Below, in pieces: positions 6,799 through 13,637 of a stretch of 13,660 bases of DNA. The DNA is from an uncultured Mycoplasmatota bacterium (lineage in GTDB: Bacteria > Bacillota_I > Bacilli_A > RF39 > UBA660): contig URNW01000024.1 of assembly GCA_900549285.1 (NCBI GenBank), positions 1 through 13,660 of the forward strand. The letters run 5' to 3'. The position numbers and the translations under genes are program-made. Under the pieces are notes generated by a model. The model made no database searches, had not been told where the DNA came from, and was given only the letters and a program-made list of their open reading frames with translations. The first letter of the stretch is position 1. Each line of letters opens with the position of its first letter.

Positions 6799-7944
6799 AT
6801 GAATGTATTAATAATACCAAGCTGGTATCCCAACGGTAAAGATATGTTAATGGGCGTTTATCATAAAGAATTTTGTGAATCATTAATAAATTATCAAAAT
6901 ATAAAAGCAAATATGTTATTTATTGAAAGAGAAAGATTAAATAATCCAATCAAATATTTATTGATGAAAAAGGATTATATAATAAAAGAAAATGGCTATA
7001 AGACGTATGTAAAAAGAATGCTAAATGTAGAGAAAATTAATTTTGATTTACAGATAAAACACTATGTAAAAGCATTAGAAAAAGCTTTTAAAAAGTATTT
7101 AAAAGAAAATCCTAAACCTGATATCCTCCATGCTGAGGTTACGATACCTGCTGGTTATGCTACATGTGTTTTAGGCAAAAAATATAATATTCCTGTAATA
7201 GTTACAGAACATGCTTCTTATTATAAAGATTTTTTTAAGGGAAAAAATAAAAAATATACAGAATATGTATTAAAACATGCTTATTATACATCTGTAAGTA
7301 AATACATGTTAAAGGATTTACCAGCTTATGTAACAAAGAAAAAAGTAATTCCTAATTTAGTAGATACAGAAATTTTTAAACAAAAACGAAAAAAAATAAA
7401 AGGATTACGTCTTGTTAGTGTTTGTGCTTTTCGTAAAGGAAAAAGAATAGAAGATTTACTTTCAGCTTTAAGAGTACTGATTGATAAATATAAAATGAAA
7501 GATGTTTTTTTAACAATTGTTGGTAATGGCTATTTAAAGGAATTTTATGAAAAGAAATGTCAGGAATTAAGCTTAGAAAACTATGTAAACTTTGTTGGGA
7601 GAAAATCCAAAAAAGAAATAGCTCAAATATTAAATGAGAATAACATATTTGTAATTACTAGTACAACTGAAACGTTTTGTATTCCTGGAATAGAGGCATT
7701 AGCAAGTGGTATGCCTGTTGTATCTACAAAATGTTTTGGACCAGAGGAATATATAGATGAGAAAAATGGCAAACTAGTGGAAGTAGGAAATATTGCAGAA
7801 ATATCATCAGCAATAGTAAATGTCTATGAAAATATTGATCAATATGATATAAATTATTTAAGAAACACTGCAGATCAATATTCAGCTAAAAATGTAACAG
7901 AAAAAGCTTTAGAAATTTATCAAGAAATGATTAGAAAGGATTAA
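6799..7944 (+). CDS. Glycosyltransferase family 4 (GT-B fold)
   Basis: 381 residues, typical for GT4 retaining transferases that move a sugar from a nucleotide donor to a glycan or lipid acceptor at the inner membrane face. The acceptor half opens with LIIPSWYPNGKDMLMGVYH. The hinge PNLVDTEIF corresponds to the usual PNGVD. The donor half has the phosphate-binding FRKGKRIEDLL (R212, K213, K215), IVGNGYL, NFVGR, and the E-x7-E motif from E291 to E299 (ETFCIPGIEALASGMPVVST), which holds the nucleotide-sugar. There are no transmembrane segments. The next gene starts 3 nt downstream and encodes an ATP-grasp protein of a family tied to sugar transfer, so both likely build or decorate one surface glycan. 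Donor and acceptor cannot be read from sequence. Confidence 0.9.
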   Translation: MNVLIIPSWYPNGKDMLMGVYHKEFCESLINYQNIKANMLFIERERLNNPIKYLLMKKDYIIKENGYKTYVKRMLNVEKINFDLQIKHYVKALEKAFKKYLKENPKPDILHAEVTIPAGYATCVLGKKYNIPVIVTEHASYYKDFFKGKNKKYTEYVLKHAYYTSVSKYMLKDLPAYVTKKKVIPNLVDTEIFKQKRKKIKGLRLVSVCAFRKGKRIEDLLSALRVLIDKYKMKDVFLTIVGNGYLKEFYEKKCQELSLENYVNFVGRKSKKEIAQILNENNIFVITSTTETFCIPGIEALASGMPVVSTKCFGPEEYIDEKNGKLVEVGNIAEISSAIVNVYENIDQYDINYLRNTADQYSAKNVTEKALEIYQEMIRKD

Positions 7945-7947
7945 AGT

Positions 7948-8955
7948 ATGAGTATTGTAAGTTATGCCTTAAAAGGAAATTTGAAGAATTTTAATCAAAA
8001 AATAAATGAATTAGCCAAAAAGGAAAATCGTAGTTCCTTCCAATTAAAACTAAATTTTTTAAATTGTTTTCGTTTAATTGGATGTGGTTATAGTGATTAC
8101 TTAAATTATGAATTATATAACAAAAGCAAAAAAGAAGTATTAGAATATGCCTCAATTAAAGATCAAGATAAATTCTATGAAATAGTAAGTCCTTCTCAAT
8201 ATAAAACTTTTTTCACTATTAAAACCAATTTTTTAAGGAATTTTAAGAAATATATTAATAGAGATTTCTTTGATCAAGGAACCTTAGAAGAACTAAAATT
8301 ATTTTTAAAAAAACATGAATATTTTATGATTAAACCATATGATGGTCTAGGTGGGGCAGGAGTAGAAAAAATTTATACAAAGGACATTAAAGATATTGAA
8401 GAATTTTACGAAAAATTAAAAAGAGAACATTTATTTTTAGAAGAGTATGTTGTGCAACACTCTAAAATAAATGCCATATGTGATAATAGTGTAAATACAA
8501 TAAGAATAATGACTTTTAGTTATAATGGAAAAAGTGAAATATTATTTGCTTGCATGCGTTTTGGAAATGGAAGTGCTAATGTAGATAATTTTCACAAAGG
8601 TGGAATGGCTTGTTTAATTGATTTAGATACAGGAAAATTAATAGGAGAAGCTTTTAATAAAAAACTAGAATTTTTTAAAGAACATCCTAAGTCTAAAATA
8701 AAATTTGATGGTTTTGAAATTCCAAACTGGGATAAAGTAAAAAAATTAGTTTTAGAAGCAGCTTTAGTAAATAAAGAAATCCATGTTGTTGGTTGGGATG
8801 TTGCTGTAACTGAAGATGGGGCAACTTTCATTGAAGGAAATAGGCGTCCAGGATTTGATTTAGTTCAAGTATTATCTAAAAGAGGTAGAAAAGACATCAT
8901 GCGGCATTGTCTAGATAAAATAAACGAAAAAGAACATACCCATTATAAAATTTAG
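7948..8955 (+). CDS. Sugar-transfer-associated ATP-grasp protein
   Basis: 335 residues. The ATP-grasp core shows K129 with the glycine-rich loop KPYDGLGGAGVEK, the hinge LEEYVVQH (E165, E166), NSVNTIRIMT and the His/Gly-rich NFHKGGM. The Mg-binding end GWDVAVTEDGATFIEGNRRPG has D284, E296 and N298. This arrangement matches the ATPgrasp_ST (sugar-transfer associated) family. Members are found beside glycosyltransferases and are expected to ligate a carboxylate to an amine or similar group with ATP; the actual substrate is not known. Its ribosome site AAAGGA (7935-7940) lies in the end of the preceding gene, so the pair is translationally close-coupled. No clear terminator is seen after it. Confidence 0.85.
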   Translation: MSIVSYALKGNLKNFNQKINELAKKENRSSFQLKLNFLNCFRLIGCGYSDYLNYELYNKSKKEVLEYASIKDQDKFYEIVSPSQYKTFFTIKTNFLRNFKKYINRDFFDQGTLEELKLFLKKHEYFMIKPYDGLGGAGVEKIYTKDIKDIEEFYEKLKREHLFLEEYVVQHSKINAICDNSVNTIRIMTFSYNGKSEILFACMRFGNGSANVDNFHKGGMACLIDLDTGKLIGEAFNKKLEFFKEHPKSKIKFDGFEIPNWDKVKKLVLEAALVNKEIHVVGWDVAVTEDGATFIEGNRRPGFDLVQVLSKRGRKDIMRHCLDKINEKEHTHYKI

Positions 8956-8985
8956 TCAAAAGAGCGATTTTATCTTACTTTTATA

Positions 8986-9014
8986 TGGATTAACGAATAA
9001 TTTTTTTGTATAAT
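8986..9014 (+). promoter_or_regulatory. Promoter of the cysteine desulfurase gene
   Basis: A perfect TATAAT (9009-9014) follows a T-run. The -35 candidate TGGATT (8986-8991, 17-nt spacer) is weak. The start point near 9021 coincides with the AGGTGA ribosome site (9021-9026), a very short leader. Confidence 0.55.
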
Positions 9015-9031
9015 AGGAATAGGTGACATAG

Positions 9032-10162
9032 ATGATATATTTAGATTATAGTGCAACAACACCAATTGGCTTTGAAGTACTAGATACGTATAATAAAACA
9101 AGTAAAGATTTTTTTGGGAATCCCAACTCTCTTCATGAATTAGGAGTAAAATCCAAAAATTTAATGAATAGTGCAACAAAACAAATAGCTGAAATACTGA
9201 ACGTAAATACCTCAGAACTAACCTATACAGGTGGAGCAACAATGGCTAATAATATGGCTTTAATAGGCATTGCAATGCATAATCATAAGAAAGGAAAACA
9301 TATAATTGTCTCAAAATTAGAGCATCCCTCTATTTATGCTATATGCAATTATTTAGAGGGACTAGGCTTTGAAATAAGTTATGTAGAAAATGATGAAGAG
9401 GGGCTAATAGATTTTGAAAATTTAAAAAAATTAATACGAAGTGATACTATTTTAGTAAGCATTTGTGCTGTAAATAGTGAACTAGGAATTAGGCAACCTT
9501 TAAAAATGATAAGGCAAATTATCAAAAAAGAAAATCCAAATACTGTATTTCATTCTGATATGACTCAGGCAATAGGGAAAGTAAGTATTAGTATGCATGA
9601 TGTAGATTTAGCAACTCTTACGGCACATAAAATATATGGCCCTAAAGGGATAGGACTATTATATAAAAGTAATAATATTGGAATTACTCCAATTTTATAT
9701 GGTTCGGGAAAAGAAAATATGTTAAATCCAGGAACTCCAGCTCTACCTTTAATTGTAGCTTTTTCTAAAGCTATAAGATTAGCTACTACTGATATTGAAA
9801 AAAGAGAAAGATTTATAGAGAGATTAAACTTAAAAATTGTAGATGCTCTAAAAAAATATAATGGAGTAATGATTAATAAAACAAAATATAGTATTCCTCA
9901 TATATTAAATATTAGTTTAAGAAATATCAAAGCTGAAACATTTCTTCATGCTCTAGAAGAATATGAAATTTATATAAGCTCTAATACTGCTTGTTCAAGT
10001 GCAGCTTTATCTAGTAGTGTTATAGCAGTTTATAACGATAAAGTAAGAGCATCTTCTACATTAAGAATTAGCTTATCACACTTAACTACAACAGATGAAG
10101 TAAATAAATTTATTCATTATTTTGAAGAAATTTATCGTAAATTAAGCGGACTACATAATTAA
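9032..10162 (+). CDS. Cysteine desulfurase (NifS/IscS family, PLP-dependent), probable sulfur donor for ThiI
   Basis: 376 residues, a class V aminotransferase-fold enzyme that converts cysteine to alanine and holds the sulfur as a persulfide. I see the N-terminal DYSATTP, GNPNSLHELG, the PLP lysine K200 in LTAHKIYGPKGIG, and the catalytic C321 in SSNTACSS, within a class I-like flexible loop, followed by LRISLSHLTT. Length and motifs are complete. The next gene is thiI, which lacks its own rhodanese domain. That pairing is the arrangement of NifZ and ThiI in Bacillus, where a dedicated desulfurase hands sulfur straight to ThiI for 4-thiouridine in tRNA. A general Fe-S cluster role (IscS/SufS) is less likely because no scaffold protein is nearby, but cannot be excluded. 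Confidence 0.93.
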   Translation: MIYLDYSATTPIGFEVLDTYNKTSKDFFGNPNSLHELGVKSKNLMNSATKQIAEILNVNTSELTYTGGATMANNMALIGIAMHNHKKGKHIIVSKLEHPSIYAICNYLEGLGFEISYVENDEEGLIDFENLKKLIRSDTILVSICAVNSELGIRQPLKMIRQIIKKENPNTVFHSDMTQAIGKVSISMHDVDLATLTAHKIYGPKGIGLLYKSNNIGITPILYGSGKENMLNPGTPALPLIVAFSKAIRLATTDIEKRERFIERLNLKIVDALKKYNGVMINKTKYSIPHILNISLRNIKAETFLHALEEYEIYISSNTACSSAALSSSVIAVYNDKVRASSTLRISLSHLTTTDEVNKFIHYFEEIYRKLSGLHN

Positions 10163-10176
10163 AAGTAGTCTTTTAA
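10149..10176 (+). terminator. Intrinsic terminator after the cysteine desulfurase gene
   Basis: GACTAC (10149-10154) pairs with GTAGTC (10165-10170) around a 10-nt loop that contains the stop codon, followed by TTTT. The stem is inside the last codons of the gene. The short T-run suggests partial read-through into thiI is possible. Confidence 0.65.
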
Positions 10177-10205
10177 TTTACAAAAAATAATTTTTTCAGT
10201 ATAAT
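10177..10205 (+). promoter_or_regulatory. Promoter of thiI
   Basis: TTTACA (10177-10182), a 17-nt spacer and a perfect TATAAT (10200-10205). The predicted start near 10212 is 9 nt before the favoured ATG at 10221. Confidence 0.75.
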
Positions 10206-10220
10206 AAACATGTGATGTTT

Positions 10221-11411
10221 ATGGAAAAAGTTATATTAATTAAATATGGTGAACTATCAACAAAAAAAGAAAATATTAATTTCTTTTTAAAAAAGTTAAA
10301 AGAAAATATTCTTTTGACTTTAAAGGATTTAGAAGTAACAGTAGATTATGATTTAGGAAGAATGTTTATTCATACTATGAATAATGATGAAGAAGTAGTA
10401 AAAAGAGTAACCCATATTTTTGGAATACATGAAATAGATAAAGGCTATATAATAGATTCTACTGATTTTGAAACAATAAAAAGGGAAGTATTAAACTTAT
10501 TACGAGAAAAAGAATTTAAAACATTTAAGGTAGAAAGTAAAAGAAGTAATAAAAAGTTAAATACAACCAGTGTTGAATTAAGTAAAAATTTAGGTGCCTA
10601 TATTTTAAAAAATATAAAAGATTTAAAAGTAGATGTAAAAAATCCTGATATTTTAGTAAATGTCGAATACAGAATTCACAACACTTTAGTTTATTTTGAA
10701 AAAATAAAAGGAGTAGGAGGATATCCTGTAGGAACCCTAGGAAAAGGCTTACTAATGTTAAGTGGAGGAATAGATTCTCCAGTAGCAGGTTACTTAGCTA
10801 TGAAGCGTGGAGTAAAGATAGAAGCAATTTACTTTGAAAGTCCACCTCATACTAGTATAGAAGCTAAAAATAAAGTAATAAGTTTAGCTAAAAAATTGGC
10901 AAAATATAATAATGATATTACGTTACATATAATTAATTTTACAGAAATACAAGAAAGTATCTATAAAAATATACCTCATGAGTATTTAATAACTATTATG
11001 CGTCGTATGATGTATCGAATTAGTGCCATTATATCTAGTAGAAGAAATGCTAAAATACTAATTAATGGAGAATCTATTGGGCAAGTAGCTAGTCAAACCC
11101 TAACGAGTATGAATGCAATAAATGAAGTAGTAAGTATTCCTGTAATTAGACCTCTAGCATGTTTTGATAAATTAGATATTATTGATATAGCTAAAAAGAT
11201 AGATACTTATGAAACAAGTATTTTACCATTTGAAGATTGCTGTACAATATTTGTTCCCAAACATCCAGTAATTAACCCTCTAAAAGAGAAATGCCATGAA
11301 TATGAAGAATTGATCCCATATAAAGAACTAATTTTTGAAGCCGTAAAAAAACATGAAATAATTAAAATTTCCTCAACAGAAAAAGAATCAGAGTTCAAAG
11401 ATTTATTATAA
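10221..11411 (+). CDS. thiI: tRNA 4-thiouridine synthetase ThiI (THUMP + PP-loop, no rhodanese domain)
   Basis: 396 residues from ATG 10221 (MEKVILIKYGELS, the usual ThiI opening). In-frame GTG 10212 and ATG 10215 would add only three or two residues. ThiI adenylates U8 of tRNA and replaces its oxygen with sulfur. An N-terminal ferredoxin-like part and THUMP domain (to about 165) bind tRNA. The PP-loop ATP site is LSGGIDSPVAGYL (S181-S186), and FEDCCTIFVPKHP lies near the end. The E. coli enzyme (482 residues) carries a C-terminal rhodanese domain; this protein stops before it, like the Bacillus form. Sulfur must then come directly from a desulfurase, and one is encoded immediately upstream. 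A role in thiamine thiazole synthesis is unlikely without the rhodanese domain. Confidence 0.95.
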   Translation: MEKVILIKYGELSTKKENINFFLKKLKENILLTLKDLEVTVDYDLGRMFIHTMNNDEEVVKRVTHIFGIHEIDKGYIIDSTDFETIKREVLNLLREKEFKTFKVESKRSNKKLNTTSVELSKNLGAYILKNIKDLKVDVKNPDILVNVEYRIHNTLVYFEKIKGVGGYPVGTLGKGLLMLSGGIDSPVAGYLAMKRGVKIEAIYFESPPHTSIEAKNKVISLAKKLAKYNNDITLHIINFTEIQESIYKNIPHEYLITIMRRMMYRISAIISSRRNAKILINGESIGQVASQTLTSMNAINEVVSIPVIRPLACFDKLDIIDIAKKIDTYETSILPFEDCCTIFVPKHPVINPLKEKCHEYEELIPYKELIFEAVKKHEIIKISSTEKESEFKDLL

Positions 11412-11417
11412 TAAAAT

Positions 11418-11463
11418 AAAAAACTACAAGTATATAATAGTAATGTATTTCTTGTAGTTTTTT
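11418..11463. terminator. Bidirectional terminator between thiI and the convergent helicase gene
   Basis: AAAAAACTACAAG (11418-11430) pairs perfectly over 13 bp with CTTGTAGTTTTTT (11451-11463) around a 20-nt loop. The T-run on the plus strand and A-run at the left end give a U-tail in both directions. The helicase stop codon (11426-11424) sits inside one arm. Confidence 0.85.
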
Positions 11464-12866
11464 ATTAATTCCTGAATAAAGATAGAAGGATTATCTTTAG
11501 GTACAAACAAATAACAATAATTTTTAGTTCGTGTAAGTCCTACATAAAATAACCTTCTTTCTTCTTCAAAAGGATAAATATCATAATGCTTGATAACATA
11601 TTTTAAAATGTGATCTTCTTTTATTTTAGTAGGAAGAGAATAAATATCATTTGTTAAATTAATCATTAAAACATTATCTTCTTCAAGTCCTTTGGCTTTA
11701 TGGATTGTTTTATAATAAATATTAGCATTATGATAAATAATTTGATGATTATTAAATTGTAAGTGCTTACTTAAAACCTGATAAATATCAGCATTATTTC
11801 TACCTAAAATCATTAAATTATCAGAGTTTATTCTATTTAAAAGTCGATAAAAATCTTCTTTTTTATTTTTATAATAACAAATGATAATTGGTTTAGGTAT
11901 GTTTTTATTAGATTTTAATTTTTTCTTCACTTGTCTTGGATTTTTCATAATAAACGATCCAGCTACATGAATTAATTCTTTACTATTGCGATAAGTATTT
12001 GTAAGATAAAGTTTTTTAGCTGGCTTAAAATGTTTTTGAAAATCTAAGAAATTATTTAAATCACATCCAGAAAAACGATAGATAGATTGAAAATCATCAC
12101 CCACAACTGTAACATAGGCTTTAGTTTGTAATCGTATTGCTTGCACCAAATTTTCACGAACTAGCGAAGTATCTTGATATTCATCTACAATAATATATTG
12201 ATATTTCTTATTGATTCCTTTTTCTTTAACTATTTTAGTGGCTAAATAAATCATATCATCAAAATCAATAAGTCCAGATGCTTGTTTCTCTACTAAATAC
12301 ATTTCATATATTTTAATTATTATGCGTAAAAAAGCTTGATCTTTTTTCTTAGCTTTATTTAAAATATCTAAAAAATAAGCATAATCATAATAATTAGCAA
12401 TAAAAAGTCTAATAAAACGAGCAATAACTTTTTTATAATGTTTAAATTCTTCATTATCCATATAATTTTGATCTAAAAATATTTTTCTAAAATAAGTAGG
12501 GGAAATACTAACCAATATTTCTTCAATAGTGTATTCTAATAAGTCATCAGAAGCAATAGAATAATTAATATGTTGTTCTTTTAATATTTCTAAAGAAAGT
12601 TTATGAAATGTATAAACCTTAATATATTGCTTAATTTCCTTTTTAATTTTTTCTTCTAGACTTTGAGCAGCATTATTGGTAAAAGTAATACATAATATAT
12701 TTTCTAAAGGAATATGCTTATAAAAAACTAAGTATTTAATTTTTCCAACCATTGTTGTGCTTTTTCCCGCACCAGCTCCAGCAATAATAATGGTGTTACA
12801 ATTGCTTTTTAAAGCTGCTTTTGTTTGCTCTTTATCAAGTTCATATCCTAAAACATCTAGCTTCAT
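11424..12866 (-). CDS. Small UvrD/Rep-type (SF1A) DNA helicase
   Basis: 480 residues; ATP-driven 3'-5' helicase/translocase family. Motifs in order: Q-motif (Q14), Walker A AGAGAGKST (K35), Ia ITFTNNAAQSL, II VDEYQDTS (D228-D232), III VVGDDFQSIYRFSG, IV TNTYRNSKEL, V IHKAKGLEEDNV, and VI ERRLFYVGLTRTK (R446). All look intact. It is much shorter than UvrD/PcrA/Rep (650-730), with reduced 1B/2B subdomains and no C-terminal tail, so it may be an accessory repair or replication helicase. The ribosome site GGAG lies 5 nt before the ATG. It is convergent with thiI and has no partner gene on its strand. The canonical UvrD/PcrA of the organism is presumably elsewhere. Confidence 0.9.
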   Translation of the reverse strand: MKLDVLGYELDKEQTKAALKSNCNTIIIAGAGAGKSTTMVGKIKYLVFYKHIPLENILCITFTNNAAQSLEEKIKKEIKQYIKVYTFHKLSLEILKEQHINYSIASDDLLEYTIEEILVSISPTYFRKIFLDQNYMDNEEFKHYKKVIARFIRLFIANYYDYAYFLDILNKAKKKDQAFLRIIIKIYEMYLVEKQASGLIDFDDMIYLATKIVKEKGINKKYQYIIVDEYQDTSLVRENLVQAIRLQTKAYVTVVGDDFQSIYRFSGCDLNNFLDFQKHFKPAKKLYLTNTYRNSKELIHVAGSFIMKNPRQVKKKLKSNKNIPKPIIICYYKNKKEDFYRLLNRINSDNLMILGRNNADIYQVLSKHLQFNNHQIIYHNANIYYKTIHKAKGLEEDNVLMINLTNDIYSLPTKIKEDHILKYVIKHYDIYPFEEERRLFYVGLTRTKNYCYLFVPKDNPSIFIQELIKNYKKYITIIYL

Positions 12867-12888
12867 TTAAACTCCGTTCATCATTAAA

Positions 12889-12917
12889 AATATACTAATT
12901 AAACTTCTTCATACTAA
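12889..12917 (-). promoter_or_regulatory. Weak candidate promoter of the helicase gene, within a 9-bp direct repeat
   Basis: On the minus strand TTAGTA (12917-12912), a 17-nt spacer and TATATT (12894-12889). Only 3 of 6 bases match at -35. Both elements fall in or next to two copies of AATTAGTAT (12919-12911 and 12900-12892), spaced 19 bp, which could be operator half-sites or chance in AT-rich DNA. Confidence 0.3.
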
Positions 12918-13062
12918 TTCTCTCTAAAGAGTAAAAAGTAAGAATTATTTGGCAGATACTAGATCAAATGCTCAAGTATTTATTATGAATGATGTTATAT
13001 AAAAAAGCAAGAAAAAGCGTTCGACATATTTCAACAATTATGACATCTATATCAAAAATAAA

Positions 13063-13083
13063 AAATACCTATTTTAGGTATTT
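13063..13083 (-). terminator. Intrinsic terminator of the HTH regulator gene
   Basis: On the minus strand AAATACCTA (13083-13075) pairs with TAGGTATTT (13071-13063) around a 3-nt loop, followed by more T (TTTATTTTTG). The stop codon (13071-13069) is inside the second arm. From here to the helicase start (12867-13062) I see no gene. Confidence 0.75.
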
Positions 13084-13521
13084 AGGTTCATCAATTTTTC
13101 CTAAGAGGTAATCAGCACTAACAGAAAATTTCTTACAAAATTCATAAAGAAAAGAAGTAGGAATAATAGTTTTTCCTTGCTCATATCTACACCATACTGA
13201 ATGATCAATATTAAGGAAATTTCCAACCATAACTTGAGTATACTTGTTTTCTTTTCTAACCTCTTTAAGTCTAAAACGTAATATTTCTGAATTAAAAGTT
13301 AAATGAGAAATACTATACTTTCTTTTGTTAGTAAAGCCAAAAATAAAATCAATTGAAATATCGAAGTAATCACAAAAGTTAATTAAATTTTTTAAAGTGA
13401 TAGTATCATGACCTTCCTCATTCATAGCATAAGTACCAATGGATATATTTAAAATGTTAGAAATATCTTTTTGTAATAAATTGTTTTCTTCTCTTAATTC
13501 CCTCATTTTCTCAAATTTCAT
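13069..13521 (-). CDS. Tandem Cro/CI-type (XRE) HTH transcriptional regulator
   Basis: 150 residues from the ATG at 13521, which has GGTGAT 4 nt upstream; an in-frame TTG at 13533 lies before that ribosome site and is unlikely. Two XRE-type HTH domains occupy almost the whole protein: about 5-62 (REENNLLQKDISNILNISIGTYAMNEEG ... FDISIDFIFG) and about 80-146 (LKEVRKENKYTQVMVGNFLNIDHSVWCRYEQGKT ... FSVSADYLLG). Both end in the D(F/Y)(I/L)(F/L)G signature. In the first, the usual Y.xYE.G is changed to YAMNEEG. No dimerisation or sensor domain is present. A perfect palindrome overlaps its promoter, suggesting autorepression. A divergent strong promoter 50 bp away points to a controlled gene beyond the window edge. 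It could be a phage- or ICE-type repressor or a simple host regulator. Confidence 0.88.
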   Translation of the reverse strand: MKFEKMRELREENNLLQKDISNILNISIGTYAMNEEGHDTITLKNLINFCDYFDISIDFIFGFTNKRKYSISHLTFNSEILRFRLKEVRKENKYTQVMVGNFLNIDHSVWCRYEQGKTIIPTSFLYEFCKKFSVSADYLLGKIDEPKYLK

Positions 13522-13537
13522 CTTTATCACCAAAATT

Positions 13538-13543
13538 ATTCTA
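13538..13543 (-). promoter_or_regulatory. Extended -10 promoter of the HTH regulator
   Basis: On the minus strand TGTTAGAAT forms an extended -10 (TGn plus TAGAAT, 13543-13538). No good -35 is present 17 nt upstream, as often with extended -10 promoters. The start point would lie at the GGTGAT ribosome site. Confidence 0.5.
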
Positions 13544-13558
13544 ACAATAATATTGTTA
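13542..13558. promoter_or_regulatory. Perfect 17-bp palindrome, probable operator of the HTH regulator
   Basis: TAACAATA-A-TATTGTTA: two 8-bp arms mirror exactly about one base, overlapping the -10 of the HTH gene by two bases and filling its spacer. A related half-site TAACTATA (one mismatch) occurs at 13624-13631, next to the divergent promoter. Confidence 0.65.
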
Positions 13559-13593
13559 AAAAAAGTTTTACACAGGGAAATAACACATTTTTC

Positions 13594-13622
13594 TTGACTT
13601 TTAAACTAGCTATATTTATAAT
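13594..13622 (+). promoter_or_regulatory. Strong outward promoter, divergent from the HTH regulator
   Basis: TTGACT (13594-13599), a 17-nt spacer and a perfect TATAAT (13617-13622). It drives a transcript that starts about 13629 and leaves the window; the gene is not visible. Confidence 0.75.
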
Positions 13623-13637
13623 TTAACTATAAGCTAG
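13606..13637. repeat. Inverted repeat around the outward promoter's -10 box
   Basis: CTAGCTATA (13606-13614) mirrors TATAAGCTAG (13628-13637) with one bulged A and a 13-nt centre holding the TATAAT box. The placement over the -10 and start site fits an operator, or a leader hairpin could use its arms only in part. Confidence 0.45.

Noticed and set aside
3866..9242. Other antisense open frames at 3866-4084, 4959-5246, 6228-6434, 8592-8831 and 8970-9242
   Set aside because: Each is inside or overlaps a recognised gene (Rel, ftsA, ftsZ, ATP-grasp, desulfurase) and shows no start signal or domain of its own.
10212..10217. GTG or ATG start of thiI at 10212 or 10215
   Set aside because: The conserved ThiI N-terminus begins at the ATG at 10221, and the predicted transcript starts near 10212, leaving no room for a ribosome site ahead of the earlier starts. 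A leaderless start there cannot be wholly excluded.
11207..11398. Antisense open frame within thiI
   Set aside because: It is opposite conserved ThiI coding sequence and has no ribosome site; it is a shadow frame.
12867..13062. Possible small gene between the helicase and HTH regulator genes
   Set aside because: Only open frames of a few codons exist on either strand (such as the ATG near 12968), with no ribosome site; the area has no terminator, repeat or RNA structure I can support.
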